Shown here piece by piece: positions 37,342 to 46,509 of a DNA stretch of 64,000 nucleotides. Source of the DNA: Candidatus Omnitrophota bacterium (GTDB lineage Bacteria; Omnitrophota; Omnitrophia; Omnitrophales; Aquincolibacteriaceae). Below the pieces are notes generated by a model. That model did no database searches. It was not told the origin of the DNA and was given only the letters and a program-made list of their open reading frames with translations. The translations under genes were made by a program, and so were the position numbers. The DNA lies in contig CAIJHQ010000014.1 in NCBI GenBank assembly GCA_903820505.1, positions 1 through 64,000 of the forward strand, read 5' to 3'. The stretch's first letter is position 1, and each line of letters opens with the position of its first letter.

Positions 37342-40300
37342 CTAGGAACGTATTTTGACGACATTTTCCCCGAGAAGATGCTCCAACTCCTCGAAGAGAC
37401 CGTCGGAGATCGCGACTTTGAGATTCTCCCCCGAGTCGATGACGGTCATGTGCCCTTTGGGATCCTGTAACGTCAAATAAACGGGCGTCGTTCCTTTGTG
37501 GTTCGTAAGGATCCTGCGGACCTCTTTGAGGACTTCGGGACCCAACCCGGCGGTCTTGAGGTTGATAGCGATCAAACGGGTAAAACGCTTGGGCACTTCA
37601 TCAAGGGGCACGATCTCATCGGCCAGGATCTTGGGGATATCGTCGCGTGCGTCCACCTTGCCGCGCACAAAAATGAGGGCGTCCTTTTGAATGAGCGTTC
37701 CGGCGGTCTTATAAACGCTCGGGAAAACGACGGTTTCGCAAGAGCCTCCGAGATCCTGCAGCGTCAGGAAGGCCATCTTGTCACCTTTTTTGGTGAGGAT
37801 CTCTTTCATGGTGTCGATGATCCCGCCGATGGTCACTTCTGCCTGGTGGCTGAATTCGGAAAGATTTTCCGTCGAGGCGCTTGCGTAGGTTTTGAGCACC
37901 TTCGTGTATCTGGACAACGGGTGCGACGAAACATAGAAGCCGATCAGCTCGCGCTCGTAGGCCAGTTTCTGGCTCTCGGGCCATTCCGGGATCTCCGGGA
38001 CAGCGGCTTCTTCATCGTGAAAAGACCCCTGAGAGTTCCCGCTTTCGAAGAATGACATCTGGCCGCGGCTCCTGTCCTTCTGGAGGTTCGAGCCCATATC
38101 AAGCACCGTATCCAGCATGGCCATCAACTGGGAGCGGTGCAGTTTCCATTCGTCAAAAGCGCCGCACCGGATCAGGCTTTCCAGCACTTTGTGATTGCAG
38201 GTCCTGAGATCGACGCGCTGGACGAAATTAAAAAGTGACGTGAACGGACCGTCCTTCAAACGGCTCGCGATGATGGATTCGATCGCCGTCGCGCCCACGT
38301 TCTTGATGGCCGCGAGGCCGAAGCGGATGTGGTTCCCCACACAGGTAAACTCCGAAAAGCATTCGTTGACCGCGGGAGGCAGAACTGCGATTCCCATTTT
38401 CTTCGCCGCTTCGATGTACTGAACCACCTTGTCGGTATTGTTCATTTCGGAGGTCAACAACGCGGTCATGAACTCCACGGGATAATGGGCCTTGAGGTAC
38501 GCGGTCTGATAGGAAACGGCCGCGTACGCCGTCGAGTGGGATTTGTTGAACCCGTAGCCCGAAAAATAATCAATGAGGTTCCAGATCTTTTCCGCGACTT
38601 TTTCTTTCACTCCGCGTTTCATCGCGCCGTCCATGAACGCCTTTTTCTCTTTCGCCATGACCTCCGGGATCTTTTTCCCGATGGCGCGACGCAGCGAATC
38701 CGCTTGGGCGAGCGTGAACCCCGCCAGGTCGCTCACGATCCGCATCACCTGTTCCTGATAGAGAATGACACCGTAAGTCTCTTTGAGGCTCGGCTCAAGC
38801 GACGGGTGGTCGTACTGGATCAGCTTTGGATCGCGCATGCGCTTGATGAAATCATCCACCATACCGCTGCCCAGAGGACCGGGGCGGTAGAGCGCGAGCA
38901 AGGCGACCAAATGGTCAAAACGGCTCGGCTTCATTTTTTTCAGCAGGTCGCGCATCCCCGAACTTTCAAGCTGGAAGATCCCGATAGCGTCCCCCTTGGC
39001 GAGCATTTCGTAAGTTTCGGGATCGTCTTCCGGAAGCTCCGAAATGGGGATCTTCACGTTATGGATCTTTTGCACGATCTTGACCGCCTCGTCGATCACC
39101 GTCAGCGTCTTCAGACCCAGAAAATCCATCTTGAGAAGCCCGATCTTTTCGAGGTCTTTCATCGTGTACTGTGTGCAGATCTGGTCCTCGGTCTTGAAAA
39201 GAGGAACGTGCTCCGTGAGCGGCACATCCGAGATCACGACCCCCGCCGCGTGGATCGACGCATGACGCGAAAGCCCTTCCAGGGCCTGCGAAGTCTCGAT
39301 CAACTGGGCGATCCTGGGATCCGTGGCGACAAGGTCCTTCAAGTCCGCCTCTTTCTCCAAAGCCTGCTTCAGCGTGATCTTGAGCTCCATGGGGATCAAT
39401 TTCGCGATCTTGTCGACCTCGGCATAAGGGAGCCCCATCACTCGTCCGACATCGCGGACAGCCGCCCGGGCCGCCATGGTGCCGAAGGTGATGATCTGGG
39501 CCACGTTCTGGGTCCCGTACTTGCGCTTCACGTAGTCGATAACTTCATCGCGACGCTCGTAACAGAAGTCGATGTCGATATCGGGCATGCTGACGCGGTC
39601 GGGATTGAGGAAGCGCTCGAAATAGAGATGGTATTTGATCGGGTCGATGTCCGTAATGCGAAGCGCGTACGCGACCAAACTTCCAGCGGCAGACCCGCGC
39701 CCCGGACCGACGGAAATGTTCTTTTCCCTCGCGAACCGGATGAAATCCCAGACGATCAGGAAGTAACTGATGTACCCCATCGTCGTGATGAGCTCTATTT
39801 CCCGCCGCAGTCTTTGATCGTAGGATTCCGGGATCGCCCCGGCAAAACGTTCCCTCAGATTCTGGAAACACAGCTCCTCGAAATACTGCGCCTGCGTTTT
39901 CCCCTGGGGCGGAGGGAATTGCGGCAGGAAAAGCTTGCGAAAATCGAGTTCCAGATTACAGCGTTCCGCGATCGCGACCGTGGCCCGGATCGCTTCGGGA
40001 ATGTCCTTGAAAAGCTGTTTCATTTCTTCCGCCGACTTGAGGTAGTACTGGTCCCCCTGATAGCGCATGCGGTGCGGCTCATCGAGCCTGGCGCCGGTCC
40101 CGATACAGATCAGCGCGTCATGCGCCACGGCCTCGCTCTGACGGATGTAATGCACGTCATTCGTCGCGACCAACCCGACCTTCAGATCTTTGGAAAGTTT
40201 CAGGGAACCCTCGACGACCTTTTTCTGCACCTCGATCTGATGGTCCATGACCTCGAGAAAGAACCGGTCCTTGCCGAAGATCCCGCAATATTCTTCCAGG

Positions 40301-40782
40301 ACCTTCCGCGCGTCGTGCGGCTGGTCATGGTAGAGATAATAAGGGATCTCCCCTTTGAGCCCGCCGCTCAGCCCGATCAATCCTTCGGAAAATTCCTTGA
40401 GAATCTCCTTGTCGATGCGAGGACGGTAATAGAAACCTTCCACGTAGCCGATGCTCGTGAGCTTCATCAGGTTCCTGTAGCCCTGTTCGTTCGTGGCCAA
40501 AAGCGTCAGGTGGAAAGACGCCTCTTTAATGCCATGCGCCTGTTTTTCGAGACGGGAGCCGGGCGCCACGTAGGCGCTCATCCCGACGATCGGTTTGATA
40601 CCCGCTTTCATGGCCTGGGAATAGAACTGGATGGCCCCGAAAAGGTTCCCGTTATCGGTCATGGCGAGCGCCGGAAAACGGAGCTCGTTGGCCCGGGTCA
40701 TCAGCTCATGGATCTTGCAGGTAGCGTCAAGAAGGCTGAACTCGGTGTGACAATGGAGGTGGACAAAATCGCTGTGGCTCAT
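37342..40782 (-). CDS. dnaE: DNA polymerase III alpha subunit
   Basis: An 1146-aa replicative polymerase of the DnaE1 type. The PHP domain opens with FVHLHCHTEFSLLDAT. The palm has GPGRGSAAGSLVAYAL and the catalytic Asp residues in MPDIDIDFCYERRDEVI. GYGFNKSHSTAYA and the HhH/OB parts follow, with LEELEHLLGENV near the C-terminus. Length and order match E. coli DnaE. It lies 84 nt after guaA, separated by a hairpin repeat. Confidence 0.95.
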   Translation of the reverse strand: MSHSDFVHLHCHTEFSLLDATCKIHELMTRANELRFPALAMTDNGNLFGAIQFYSQAMKAGIKPIVGMSAYVAPGSRLEKQAHGIKEASFHLTLLATNEQGYRNLMKLTSIGYVEGFYYRPRIDKEILKEFSEGLIGLSGGLKGEIPYYLYHDQPHDARKVLEEYCGIFGKDRFFLEVMDHQIEVQKKVVEGSLKLSKDLKVGLVATNDVHYIRQSEAVAHDALICIGTGARLDEPHRMRYQGDQYYLKSAEEMKQLFKDIPEAIRATVAIAERCNLELDFRKLFLPQFPPPQGKTQAQYFEELCFQNLRERFAGAIPESYDQRLRREIELITTMGYISYFLIVWDFIRFAREKNISVGPGRGSAAGSLVAYALRITDIDPIKYHLYFERFLNPDRVSMPDIDIDFCYERRDEVIDYVKRKYGTQNVAQIITFGTMAARAAVRDVGRVMGLPYAEVDKIAKLIPMELKITLKQALEKEADLKDLVATDPRIAQLIETSQALEGLSRHASIHAAGVVISDVPLTEHVPLFKTEDQICTQYTMKDLEKIGLLKMDFLGLKTLTVIDEAVKIVQKIHNVKIPISELPEDDPETYEMLAKGDAIGIFQLESSGMRDLLKKMKPSRFDHLVALLALYRPGPLGSGMVDDFIKRMRDPKLIQYDHPSLEPSLKETYGVILYQEQVMRIVSDLAGFTLAQADSLRRAIGKKIPEVMAKEKKAFMDGAMKRGVKEKVAEKIWNLIDYFSGYGFNKSHSTAYAAVSYQTAYLKAHYPVEFMTALLTSEMNNTDKVVQYIEAAKKMGIAVLPPAVNECFSEFTCVGNHIRFGLAAIKNVGATAIESIIASRLKDGPFTSLFNFVQRVDLRTCNHKVLESLIRCGAFDEWKLHRSQLMAMLDTVLDMGSNLQKDRSRGQMSFFESGNSQGSFHDEEAAVPEIPEWPESQKLAYERELIGFYVSSHPLSRYTKVLKTYASASTENLSEFSHQAEVTIGGIIDTMKEILTKKGDKMAFLTLQDLGGSCETVVFPSVYKTAGTLIQKDALIFVRGKVDARDDIPKILADEIVPLDEVPKRFTRLIAINLKTAGLGPEVLKEVRRILTNHKGTTPVYLTLQDPKGHMTVIDSGENLKVAISDGLFEELEHLLGENVVKIRS

Positions 40783-40797
40783 TTTAAATCCGTTGAT

Positions 40798-40862
40798 CGG
40801 ACGGAGGATGGTGGATGGAGTTTTTGGTTTGACGCCATCCGCCTTCCACCCTCCGCCATCCG
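40798..40862 (-). terminator. Long imperfect hairpin between guaA and dnaE
   Basis: CGGACGGAGGATGGTGGATGG on one side and CCATCCGCC...CCCTCCGCCATCCG on the other can fold into a long imperfect stem across the 84-nt gap. It is a terminator-like or processing structure after guaA. GGATGG recurs within it, so a decayed repeat is also possible. Confidence 0.5.
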
Positions 40863-40866
40863 ATTG

Positions 40867-42405
40867 TTATTCCCATTCAATAGTGGCCGGAGGTTTGCTG
40901 GAGATATCGTAACAGGCGCGATTGATCCCGCGCACTTCGTTGATGATCCGGTTGGAGATGCGCCCCAGGAGGTCGTAAGGCAATTTGGCCCAGTCCGCGG
41001 TCATCCCGTCAAGCGACGTCACCGCGCGCACAGCGACCGCGTTCTCGTACGTCCGCTCGTCACCCATCACGCCGACGCTCTGGACCGGAAGCAGGACCGC
41101 GAACGACTGCCAGATCTTGTCATAATACCCGGCCTTTTTGATCTCATCGATCACGATCCAGTCCGCCTGGCGGAGAAGATCGCACCGGTCCTTACGGACC
41201 TCCCCGAGGATCCGTACCGCGAGTCCCGGACCCGGGAACGGCTGGCGACCGACGATGTCCTTGTCGATCCCGAGCGCGTGGCCGACCGCGCGAACCTCGT
41301 CCTTGAAAAGTTCTTTGAGCGGTTCTACCAGCTTGAATTTCATGTCCTTCGGAAGACCGCCTACATTGTGATGGCTTTTGATCGTGCTGGTGGGGCCGCC
41401 GAAATAAGAGACCGATTCGATCACGTCCGGATAAAGCGTCCCCTGCGCGAGGAACGGGACTTTGCCGAGTTTGTTGGCCTCCCTTTGAAAAACATCGATG
41501 AACGTCCTGCCGATGGCCTTGCGTTTTTTCTCGGGATCGATCACTCCCTTGAGACGGCTGAGGAAGATCTTTTCGGCGTCAACCACCTTCAGGTTCATCT
41601 TGAAATGTCCCCGGAAGGTCTTCTCAACCTTGTCGGCTTCCCGGAGCCTCAAAAGTCCGTTGTCCACGAAGATACAATGGAGTTTTTTCCCGATGGCCCT
41701 GTGGATCAGCACCGCCGCGACCGACGAGTCCACGCCGCCGGAAAGCCCGAGCACCACGCGGTCCTTGCCGACCTGCTCACGGATCTTCCGGATGCTTTCC
41801 TTGATGAACGACCGGGACGTCCAGCTTTGATGGCAACCGCAGATCTCCGTCAGAAAATTTTTGAGGATCCTGGAACCGAACTCGGTATGCGCGACCTCGG
41901 CGTGGAACTGGATCGCGTAGATCTTGAGTTTCGCGTTCCCCATGGCGGCGAACGGAGCGTTCTCGGTGTGGGCCAGCCGCTCAAAACCCTCCGGAAGACG
42001 GTCCAACTTATCGCCGTGGCTCATCCAGCAATTGATCTTTTTAGGGACGCCGGCGAAAAGAGGGCTTTTTCCGTCGATGCGGAGTTTCGCGAGCCCATAT
42101 TCCCGCTTCCGGGATTTATGGACCCTGCCGCCGAGCTTATGGGAAAGGAGCTGCATGCCGTAGCAGATTCCTAGGATGGGAATGCCACAATAGAAAAAAC
42201 GGCGGTCCGGGATCGGTGCGTTCTTGGCATAAATGTTCGCGGGAGACCCGGAGAAAATGATCCCTTTAGGTCTGTCCGCGAGCACTTTTTCGAACGGCAC
42301 GTAATAAGGATAGACCTTCGAGAACACTTTGTTCTCGCGGACGCGCCGCGCGATGAGCTGCGTGTACTGCGAGCCGAAATCCAGCACGACAATGTTCTGT
42401 TCCAC
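40867..42405 (-). CDS. guaA: GMP synthase (glutamine-hydrolysing)
   Basis: A 512-aa enzyme. The N-terminal class I amidotransferase has the nucleophile in [17 protein letters not shown] and the His-Glu pair in [13 protein letters not shown]. The ATP pyrophosphatase has the PP-loop [15 protein letters not shown]. The C-terminal dimerisation domain contains [17 protein letters not shown] and ends KPPATIEWE. It converts XMP to GMP. It is transcribed after the guaB-like gene with a repeat between them. Confidence 0.96.
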   Translation of the reverse strand: MEQNIVVLDFGSQYTQLIARRVRENKVFSKVYPYYVPFEKVLADRPKGIIFSGSPANIYAKNAPIPDRRFFYCGIPILGICYGMQLLSHKLGGRVHKSRKREYGLAKLRIDGKSPLFAGVPKKINCWMSHGDKLDRLPEGFERLAHTENAPFAAMGNAKLKIYAIQFHAEVAHTEFGSRILKNFLTEICGCHQSWTSRSFIKESIRKIREQVGKDRVVLGLSGGVDSSVAAVLIHRAIGKKLHCIFVDNGLLRLREADKVEKTFRGHFKMNLKVVDAEKIFLSRLKGVIDPEKKRKAIGRTFIDVFQREANKLGKVPFLAQGTLYPDVIESVSYFGGPTSTIKSHHNVGGLPKDMKFKLVEPLKELFKDEVRAVGHALGIDKDIVGRQPFPGPGLAVRILGEVRKDRCDLLRQADWIVIDEIKKAGYYDKIWQSFAVLLPVQSVGVMGDERTYENAVAVRAVTSLDGMTADWAKLPYDLLGRISNRIINEVRGINRACYDISSKPPATIEWE

Positions 42406-42424
42406 TTAACGCCCGTCCCTCTCC

Positions 42425-42520
42425 GTCATTCCCGCATGCTTCTGGCGGGAATCCATGACTTGATTTGCATTCTGGATCCCCGACCTGCCTTCCGGCAGGC
42501 AGGCAAAAAAACTCGGGGAT
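42425..42520. repeat. Composite palindromic repeat between guaB and guaA
   Basis: The element starts GTCATTCCCGCATGCTTCTG. ATTCCCGC and GCGGGAAT pair (8 bp), and ATCCCCGA (42476-42483) pairs with TCGGGGAT (42513-42520). CCTGCC-TTCC-GGCAGG is nested inside. A shorter relative lies inside ubiX at 54756-54804. The form is that of a REP/MITE-like dispersed repeat and encodes nothing. Confidence 0.8.
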
Positions 42521-42533
42521 GAAATTCGCGCCT

Positions 42534-42556
42534 GCAACTTACGTCCCGTAAGTTGC
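42534..42556 (-). terminator. Hairpin after the guaB-like gene
   Basis: GCAACTTACG and CGTAAGTTGC form a perfect 10-bp stem with a 3-nt loop, 9 nt past the stop codon. No U-tract follows, so partial termination or RNA protection is likely before guaA. Confidence 0.55.
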
Positions 42557-42565
42557 GCGCTCATT

Positions 42566-43726
42566 TCACTTACACATCCCGAGCTTTTGCGCGGTCTGGA
42601 AAAGCTTCCCTTCCGTTTTGATCGCCGGGGCGATCACGATCTCGGTCATCTGCATCTCGCGGATATTGCGGGCGCCGACACTCCCCATCGACGTGCGGAG
42701 CGCGCCGACGAGGTTCTGCGTCCCGTCGTCCAAATGGGCCGGCCCGTTCAGGATCTCTTCAAGAGTTCCGGTCGTTCCGACATGGATACGGGTCCCGCGC
42801 GGCAAGTTCGCGTGCGGTGTCGCCATTCCCCAGTGGAACCCGCGCCCGGGCGCTTCTTTCGCCCGCGCAAAAGCCGAACCCACCATCACGCCGTCCGCTC
42901 CGGAAGCGATCGCCTTGCAAATATCGCCGCCGGTGGACATTCCGCCGTCCGCAATGATCGAAACGTAACGGCCTGTCTTCTTGTGGTAGAACTCGCGCGC
43001 GGCGGCGCAATCCGCGATCGCGGTCACTTGCGGAACACCGATGCCGAGCACGCCGCGGGTCGTGCACGCCGACCCGGGACCGATCCCCACGAGGAGCCCC
43101 GCGCAACCGGTTTCCGCCAATTCGAGGGCAACCTTGTAAGTAACGCAATTCCCGAGGATCACGGGGATCTTCATTTTTTTGCAGAGCTTCGTGAAATCCA
43201 CGACCTGATACGCCTTTGAAATGTGCTTCACGGTCGTCACGGTGGACTGCACCACAAAGATGTCTGCGCCCGCCTCCTCGGCGATCTTGCCGAAACGCTC
43301 CGCCCGCTGCGGGATCGCGCTCACGGCGCAGAGGATCTTCGCTTTTTTGATCTCCTGAACGCGCTTGGCGATCAACTTTTCGTCGATGGGTTTCACATAG
43401 AGCTTCTGAACAAGCTGGGTCGCTTTTTCCGGCGAGGCCTTGGAGATCTCGTCGAGGATCGATCTGTAATCCGCATAGCGGGTGTAGATCCCCTCGAGGT
43501 TGAGGACGGCGAGACCGCCCAATTTCCCCATTGCCTTCGCGAAGCTCGGATCCACGACCCCGTCCATCGCGGAAACAAGGAACGGGATATCGAGGGTCAT
43601 ATCCCCGAGCGGCATCCGGATATCCACCTCATCGGGGTTGATGGTCACATCACCCGGCACTAGGGCGATCTCGTCAAATCCGTAGGACCTTCGTGCTTTG
43701 CGGTCGCGTCCGATAAAAACTGACAT
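42566..43726 (-). CDS. GuaB3-like IMP dehydrogenase family protein without CBS domains
   Basis: A 386-aa IMPDH/GMPR-type barrel. It reads ALVPGDVTINPDEVDIR and PFLVSAMDGVVDPSFAKAMG near the start. The catalytic loop is GPGSACTTRGVLGIG with Cys 221, and IADGGMSTGGDICKAIASGA is the phosphate site. The roughly 120-residue CBS pair of ordinary GuaB is absent, which marks the GuaB3 subfamily. No other guaB is in the window. With guaA next to it, making XMP is the plausible role. GGAGGAG precedes the start. Confidence 0.88.
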   Translation of the reverse strand: MSVFIGRDRKARRSYGFDEIALVPGDVTINPDEVDIRMPLGDMTLDIPFLVSAMDGVVDPSFAKAMGKLGGLAVLNLEGIYTRYADYRSILDEISKASPEKATQLVQKLYVKPIDEKLIAKRVQEIKKAKILCAVSAIPQRAERFGKIAEEAGADIFVVQSTVTTVKHISKAYQVVDFTKLCKKMKIPVILGNCVTYKVALELAETGCAGLLVGIGPGSACTTRGVLGIGVPQVTAIADCAAAREFYHKKTGRYVSIIADGGMSTGGDICKAIASGADGVMVGSAFARAKEAPGRGFHWGMATPHANLPRGTRIHVGTTGTLEEILNGPAHLDDGTQNLVGALRTSMGSVGARNIREMQMTEIVIAPAIKTEGKLFQTAQKLGMCK

Positions 43727-43889
43727 GGTCTTCTCCTCCGGTTAGTCGTTGTGTGGAATTGGAAACAAGGTTATGAGGTGATCTTGGCGAATCGCAGCCG
43801 CGGAAAAAGACAGACGGACACCCTCCGCGCGCGAGCCCTGGAATGTAAAAAGGTATGCAAGCTGGAGTGTTTGATGTCCCATTTGCGGT

Positions 43890-43918
43890 ATCATACAAAA
43901 CCACTCCGGGGTTGTCAA
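43890..43918 (-). promoter_or_regulatory. Promoter of the guaB3-guaA unit
   Basis: On the minus strand, consensus TTGACA (43913-43918), 17-nt spacer, TATGAT (43890-43895). The leader to the guaB start is about 158 nt. I do not recognise a purine riboswitch in it. Confidence 0.8.
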
Positions 43919-44017
43919 CCTTGCGAAAAAGCGTCTTTTAAGTCATTTCCCCTCGGGGCGTGTCCGACTCCGTTTTTCTTTGCGTTTGTGTTTTTCTATG
44001 CTAGATTACCCCCCATC

Positions 44018-44701
44018 ATGCTCGAATTTTTCCGTTACCATACAAAAACCATCGTCTGGATCGCCGCGATATGCTTCGTCCTTTGCGGCGGCTATTCCAT
44101 CACCACCTTCAAAAAAGAGGGCCGTTTCGCCGGTGAGGTTTTCGGCAAATCCGTAACCTTCCAGGAATACAACCAGTTCTACCGTGCGACACAGCTTTTC
44201 ATGCCTTCCGAAAAGCCGATCCAGGACCCCGACCTCCTCCGCACTTACACCTGGCAGAACATCATTTATGCCCGGGAAGCCAAACGGGAAGGCGTGAAGA
44301 TCAGTGACCAGGATGTCCGAAATGAGATCTCCTCCATTCTGAAACAGCAGGGGCTGGTCAATCCCACGCCCCAGCAGTACAACATCTGGCTCACGCGCGC
44401 GCTTCACATGACCCCTCGGGAATTCGAGGAAGGACTGCGAGAATTCATTCGTATCCAAAAATTGCTCCGCATAAAAGTCGCGAGCTTCAAACCTGCCGGG
44501 GCTGACAAACTGTCCGATGTGAAAGCTAAAGAAGCCGCGGCTGAAAAGCAGAAGGAGGCCTTCATGAAGTGGACGGCCGACTTGAACCAAAAAGCCTCGC
44601 TCAAAGATTATCTCGCGTTGCCGGAAGGTCTCACTGAAGAACCTATGGCCGGAGAACCGCTCCCGCCCGAGCCGGCCCCAAAATCCCCGCCCGCGAAATA
44701 A
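44018..44701 (+). CDS. Membrane-anchored SurA N-terminal-domain-like protein
   Basis: A 227-aa protein. A single N-terminal hydrophobic anchor (about residues 9-28) precedes a region like the SurA/PpiD chaperone domain: FGKSVTFQEYNQFYRATQ, NIIYAREAKREGVKISDQDV, FEEGLREFIRIQKL. No parvulin PPIase domain follows. The protein ends in a Pro-rich tail (PLPPEPAPKSPPAK). I choose ATG 44018, directly after a TATGCT/TAGATT -10-like stretch. The role is probably periplasmic folding or tethering of outer-membrane proteins. Confidence 0.72.
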   Translation: MLEFFRYHTKTIVWIAAICFVLCGGYSITTFKKEGRFAGEVFGKSVTFQEYNQFYRATQLFMPSEKPIQDPDLLRTYTWQNIIYAREAKREGVKISDQDVRNEISSILKQQGLVNPTPQQYNIWLTRALHMTPREFEEGLREFIRIQKLLRIKVASFKPAGADKLSDVKAKEAAAEKQKEAFMKWTADLNQKASLKDYLALPEGLTEEPMAGEPLPPEPAPKSPPAK

Positions 44702-44794
44702 CGCTTCGTCCTTCTCTCGTTTTGGCTCCGAGCGCAAATCTGATCGTAGTCGTTAAAAAGATCCGCTCCGGACCACGGAATCCATAAAATTTAT

Positions 44795-44824
44795 TTGGAA
44801 CGGATCTCTTCTTCTTGTTATACT
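44795..44824 (+). promoter_or_regulatory. Promoter of lpxD, implying a nearly leaderless mRNA
   Basis: TTGGAA (44795-44800), 18-nt spacer, TATACT (44819-44824). The expected start site (about 44830-44832) almost touches the lpxD ATG at 44833, and no Shine-Dalgarno sequence lies between. Confidence 0.6.
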
Positions 44825-44832
44825 TGGATCCT

Positions 44833-45876
44833 ATGAGAAAAGCAGTTGAAACGCTCGCGGCATTGATCGGTGGAACGGTAGTCGGTGACGGCAGGGCCGT
44901 GATCGACGGCGTCACGAACTTCGAAAACCCTCTCAAAGGGCACATCAGCTTCGTACAGGACGAAAAGGGCCTGAAAGCCCTGGAGAAGTCCGAGCTCGCC
45001 TGCATTATTGTCCCGAGACAAGTCCAGCAATCTTCCAAGATCCTTATCCAGGTCGATCATCCCAAACGCGCGTGGGCAAAGCTTCTTCGTGAACTCTTCC
45101 CGGCTCCCGCATACCCGGGAACGGTTTCCCCGCAGGCCGTGATCGCAAAAACGGCCAAGATCGGCCAGAACGTCACTATCGAACCTTTTGTGACGGTTTC
45201 GGACTGCGTAGTGATCGGCGACGGTGCTGTTCTTTGTTCCCATGTTCATGTCGGGGAGAACGTCAAGATCGGCACTCGGTCCGTGATCCACCCCAATGTG
45301 ACCCTTTATCGCGATAGCGAATTAGGCTCGAACGTCATCATCCACGCGGGATCGGTGATCGGCGCGGACGGTTTCGGCTATGTCGCGACCCAGGAAGCTC
45401 ATGAAAAACTCCCCCAGATCGGGAACGTGGTGATCGAGGATGACGTCGAGATCGGCGCCTGCGTAACGGTCGACCGCGCGGCCATCGGCTCCACGCGCCT
45501 CGGCAAAGGCTGCAAAGTCGACAACCTCGTGCAGATCGCCCACAATGTCGTGATCGGCCCTCACACCGTGATCTCCGCGCAAACCGGGATCTCCGGAAGC
45601 TGCAAGATCGGCTCGCACGTCACGATGGGAGGCAGCGTCGGGGTCGGAGATCACGTGGAGATCGGTGACTGGACCATGGTCGGCGCGGGCGCGGGATTCC
45701 CTTCCAATAAGAAAGTACCCGGAAAACAGATCGTGTTCGGCCAGCCCGCGCGCCCTTATGCTGAAGCCCGCCGTCAGATCGGCGCCCAGCTTCGCGCCGC
45801 GGAAACTTTAGAGGATGTCCGCGCACTCAAGAAACGCGTGGCCGAACTGGAAAAGAAACTCGAGATCCCCCAATAA
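44833..45876 (+). CDS. lpxD: UDP-3-O-acylglucosamine N-acyltransferase
   Basis: A 347-aa lipid A enzyme that adds the N-linked hydroxyacyl chain. The N-terminal uridine-binding domain has LAALIGGTVVGDG and DGVTNFENPLKGHISFV. A left-handed beta-helix of hexapeptide repeats follows (IGQNVTIEPFVTVSDCVVIG onward). The catalytic His lies in DNLVQIAHNVVIG. A C-terminal coiled helix (RALKKRVAELEKKLE) ends it. I prefer ATG 44833 over the in-frame ATG 44815, which lies inside the probable promoter. It shows that the organism makes lipid A. Confidence 0.93.
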   Translation: MRKAVETLAALIGGTVVGDGRAVIDGVTNFENPLKGHISFVQDEKGLKALEKSELACIIVPRQVQQSSKILIQVDHPKRAWAKLLRELFPAPAYPGTVSPQAVIAKTAKIGQNVTIEPFVTVSDCVVIGDGAVLCSHVHVGENVKIGTRSVIHPNVTLYRDSELGSNVIIHAGSVIGADGFGYVATQEAHEKLPQIGNVVIEDDVEIGACVTVDRAAIGSTRLGKGCKVDNLVQIAHNVVIGPHTVISAQTGISGSCKIGSHVTMGGSVGVGDHVEIGDWTMVGAGAGFPSNKKVPGKQIVFGQPARPYAEARRQIGAQLRAAETLEDVRALKKRVAELEKKLEIPQ

Positions 45877-45880
45877 ACGT

Positions 45881-45899
45881 GGCGCGGGGATCCCGCGCC
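45881..45899. terminator. Bidirectional hairpin between lpxD and folE
   Basis: GGCGCGGG-GAT-CCCGCGCC, a perfect 8-bp stem with a 3-nt loop in the 34-nt gap of two convergent genes. It can serve both strands, although U-tracts are missing. Confidence 0.65.
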
Positions 45900-45910
45900 G
45901 CCGTCTGCCG

Positions 45911-46507
45911 TTACTGCTCCCGCTTCAAGCGGATCAAACTGAGGAATTCACTGCGGGAGCGGGCGTCCCTGCGAAAAGCCCCGAGCATGGCGCTGGTGAT
46001 CGTATAGGCTTCGCTTTTCTTGACCCCGCGCATGGACATGCAGAGGTGGAGCGCTTCGATCACGACCGCGACTCCCTTGGGGTTCAGGGCCTCCATCAAA
46101 CATTCCGCGATCTGCGTCGTCAGCCGCTCCTGGACCTGCAACCGTTTTGAAAAGATCTCCACGATCCGCGGAAGTTTGCTGAGGCCGATAATCTTCCCGT
46201 TCGGGATGTAAGCGATGTGGGCCTTCCCGTAGAACGGAAGCAGGTGATGCTCGCAAAGTGAAAAGATCTCGATGTCCTTGACGATGACCATCTCGTCGTA
46301 CGGCTCTTTGAAGATCGCGTTATTCAGGACCTCCTTGATGTCGACCTGATAACCCTGGGTCAGGTATTTGAAAGACTTCGCCACGCGTTCCGGCGTCCGC
46401 TTCAATCCTTCCCTTGAGGGGTTCTCTCCGAGGATCTCCAGCATTTCCTTCACGAGTTGCGGAAATCTTTCTTCTGCCATTCCGGTCTTCACGATCTTTT
46501 TTGCCAT
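45911..46507 (-). CDS. folE: GTP cyclohydrolase I
   Basis: A 198-aa type IA enzyme that makes dihydroneopterin triphosphate for folate. Zinc ligands are in [20 protein letters not shown] and in [34 protein letters not shown] is the conserved core, and [11 protein letters not shown] is near the end. It begins 2 nt after mrp ends, as the last gene of this run. Confidence 0.96.
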   Translation of the reverse strand: MAKKIVKTGMAEERFPQLVKEMLEILGENPSREGLKRTPERVAKSFKYLTQGYQVDIKEVLNNAIFKEPYDEMVIVKDIEIFSLCEHHLLPFYGKAHIAYIPNGKIIGLSKLPRIVEIFSKRLQVQERLTTQIAECLMEALNPKGVAVVIEALHLCMSMRGVKKSEAYTITSAMLGAFRRDARSRSEFLSLIRLKREQ

Positions 46508-46509
46508 TA

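Noticed and set aside
38329-42174. A 1281-codon open frame on the plus strand opposite dnaE and guaA
   Set aside because: It is antisense to two unmistakable enzymes, has no domain I recognise, and arises from G+C-rich codon use on the coding strand. The same holds for long plus-strand frames at 22004-24088, 26316-27755, 46540-47970 and 56059-57429.
43727-43884. Purine riboswitch in the guaB leader
   Set aside because: The leader is long enough, but I find no conserved purine-aptamer core or terminator/antiterminator pair in it.
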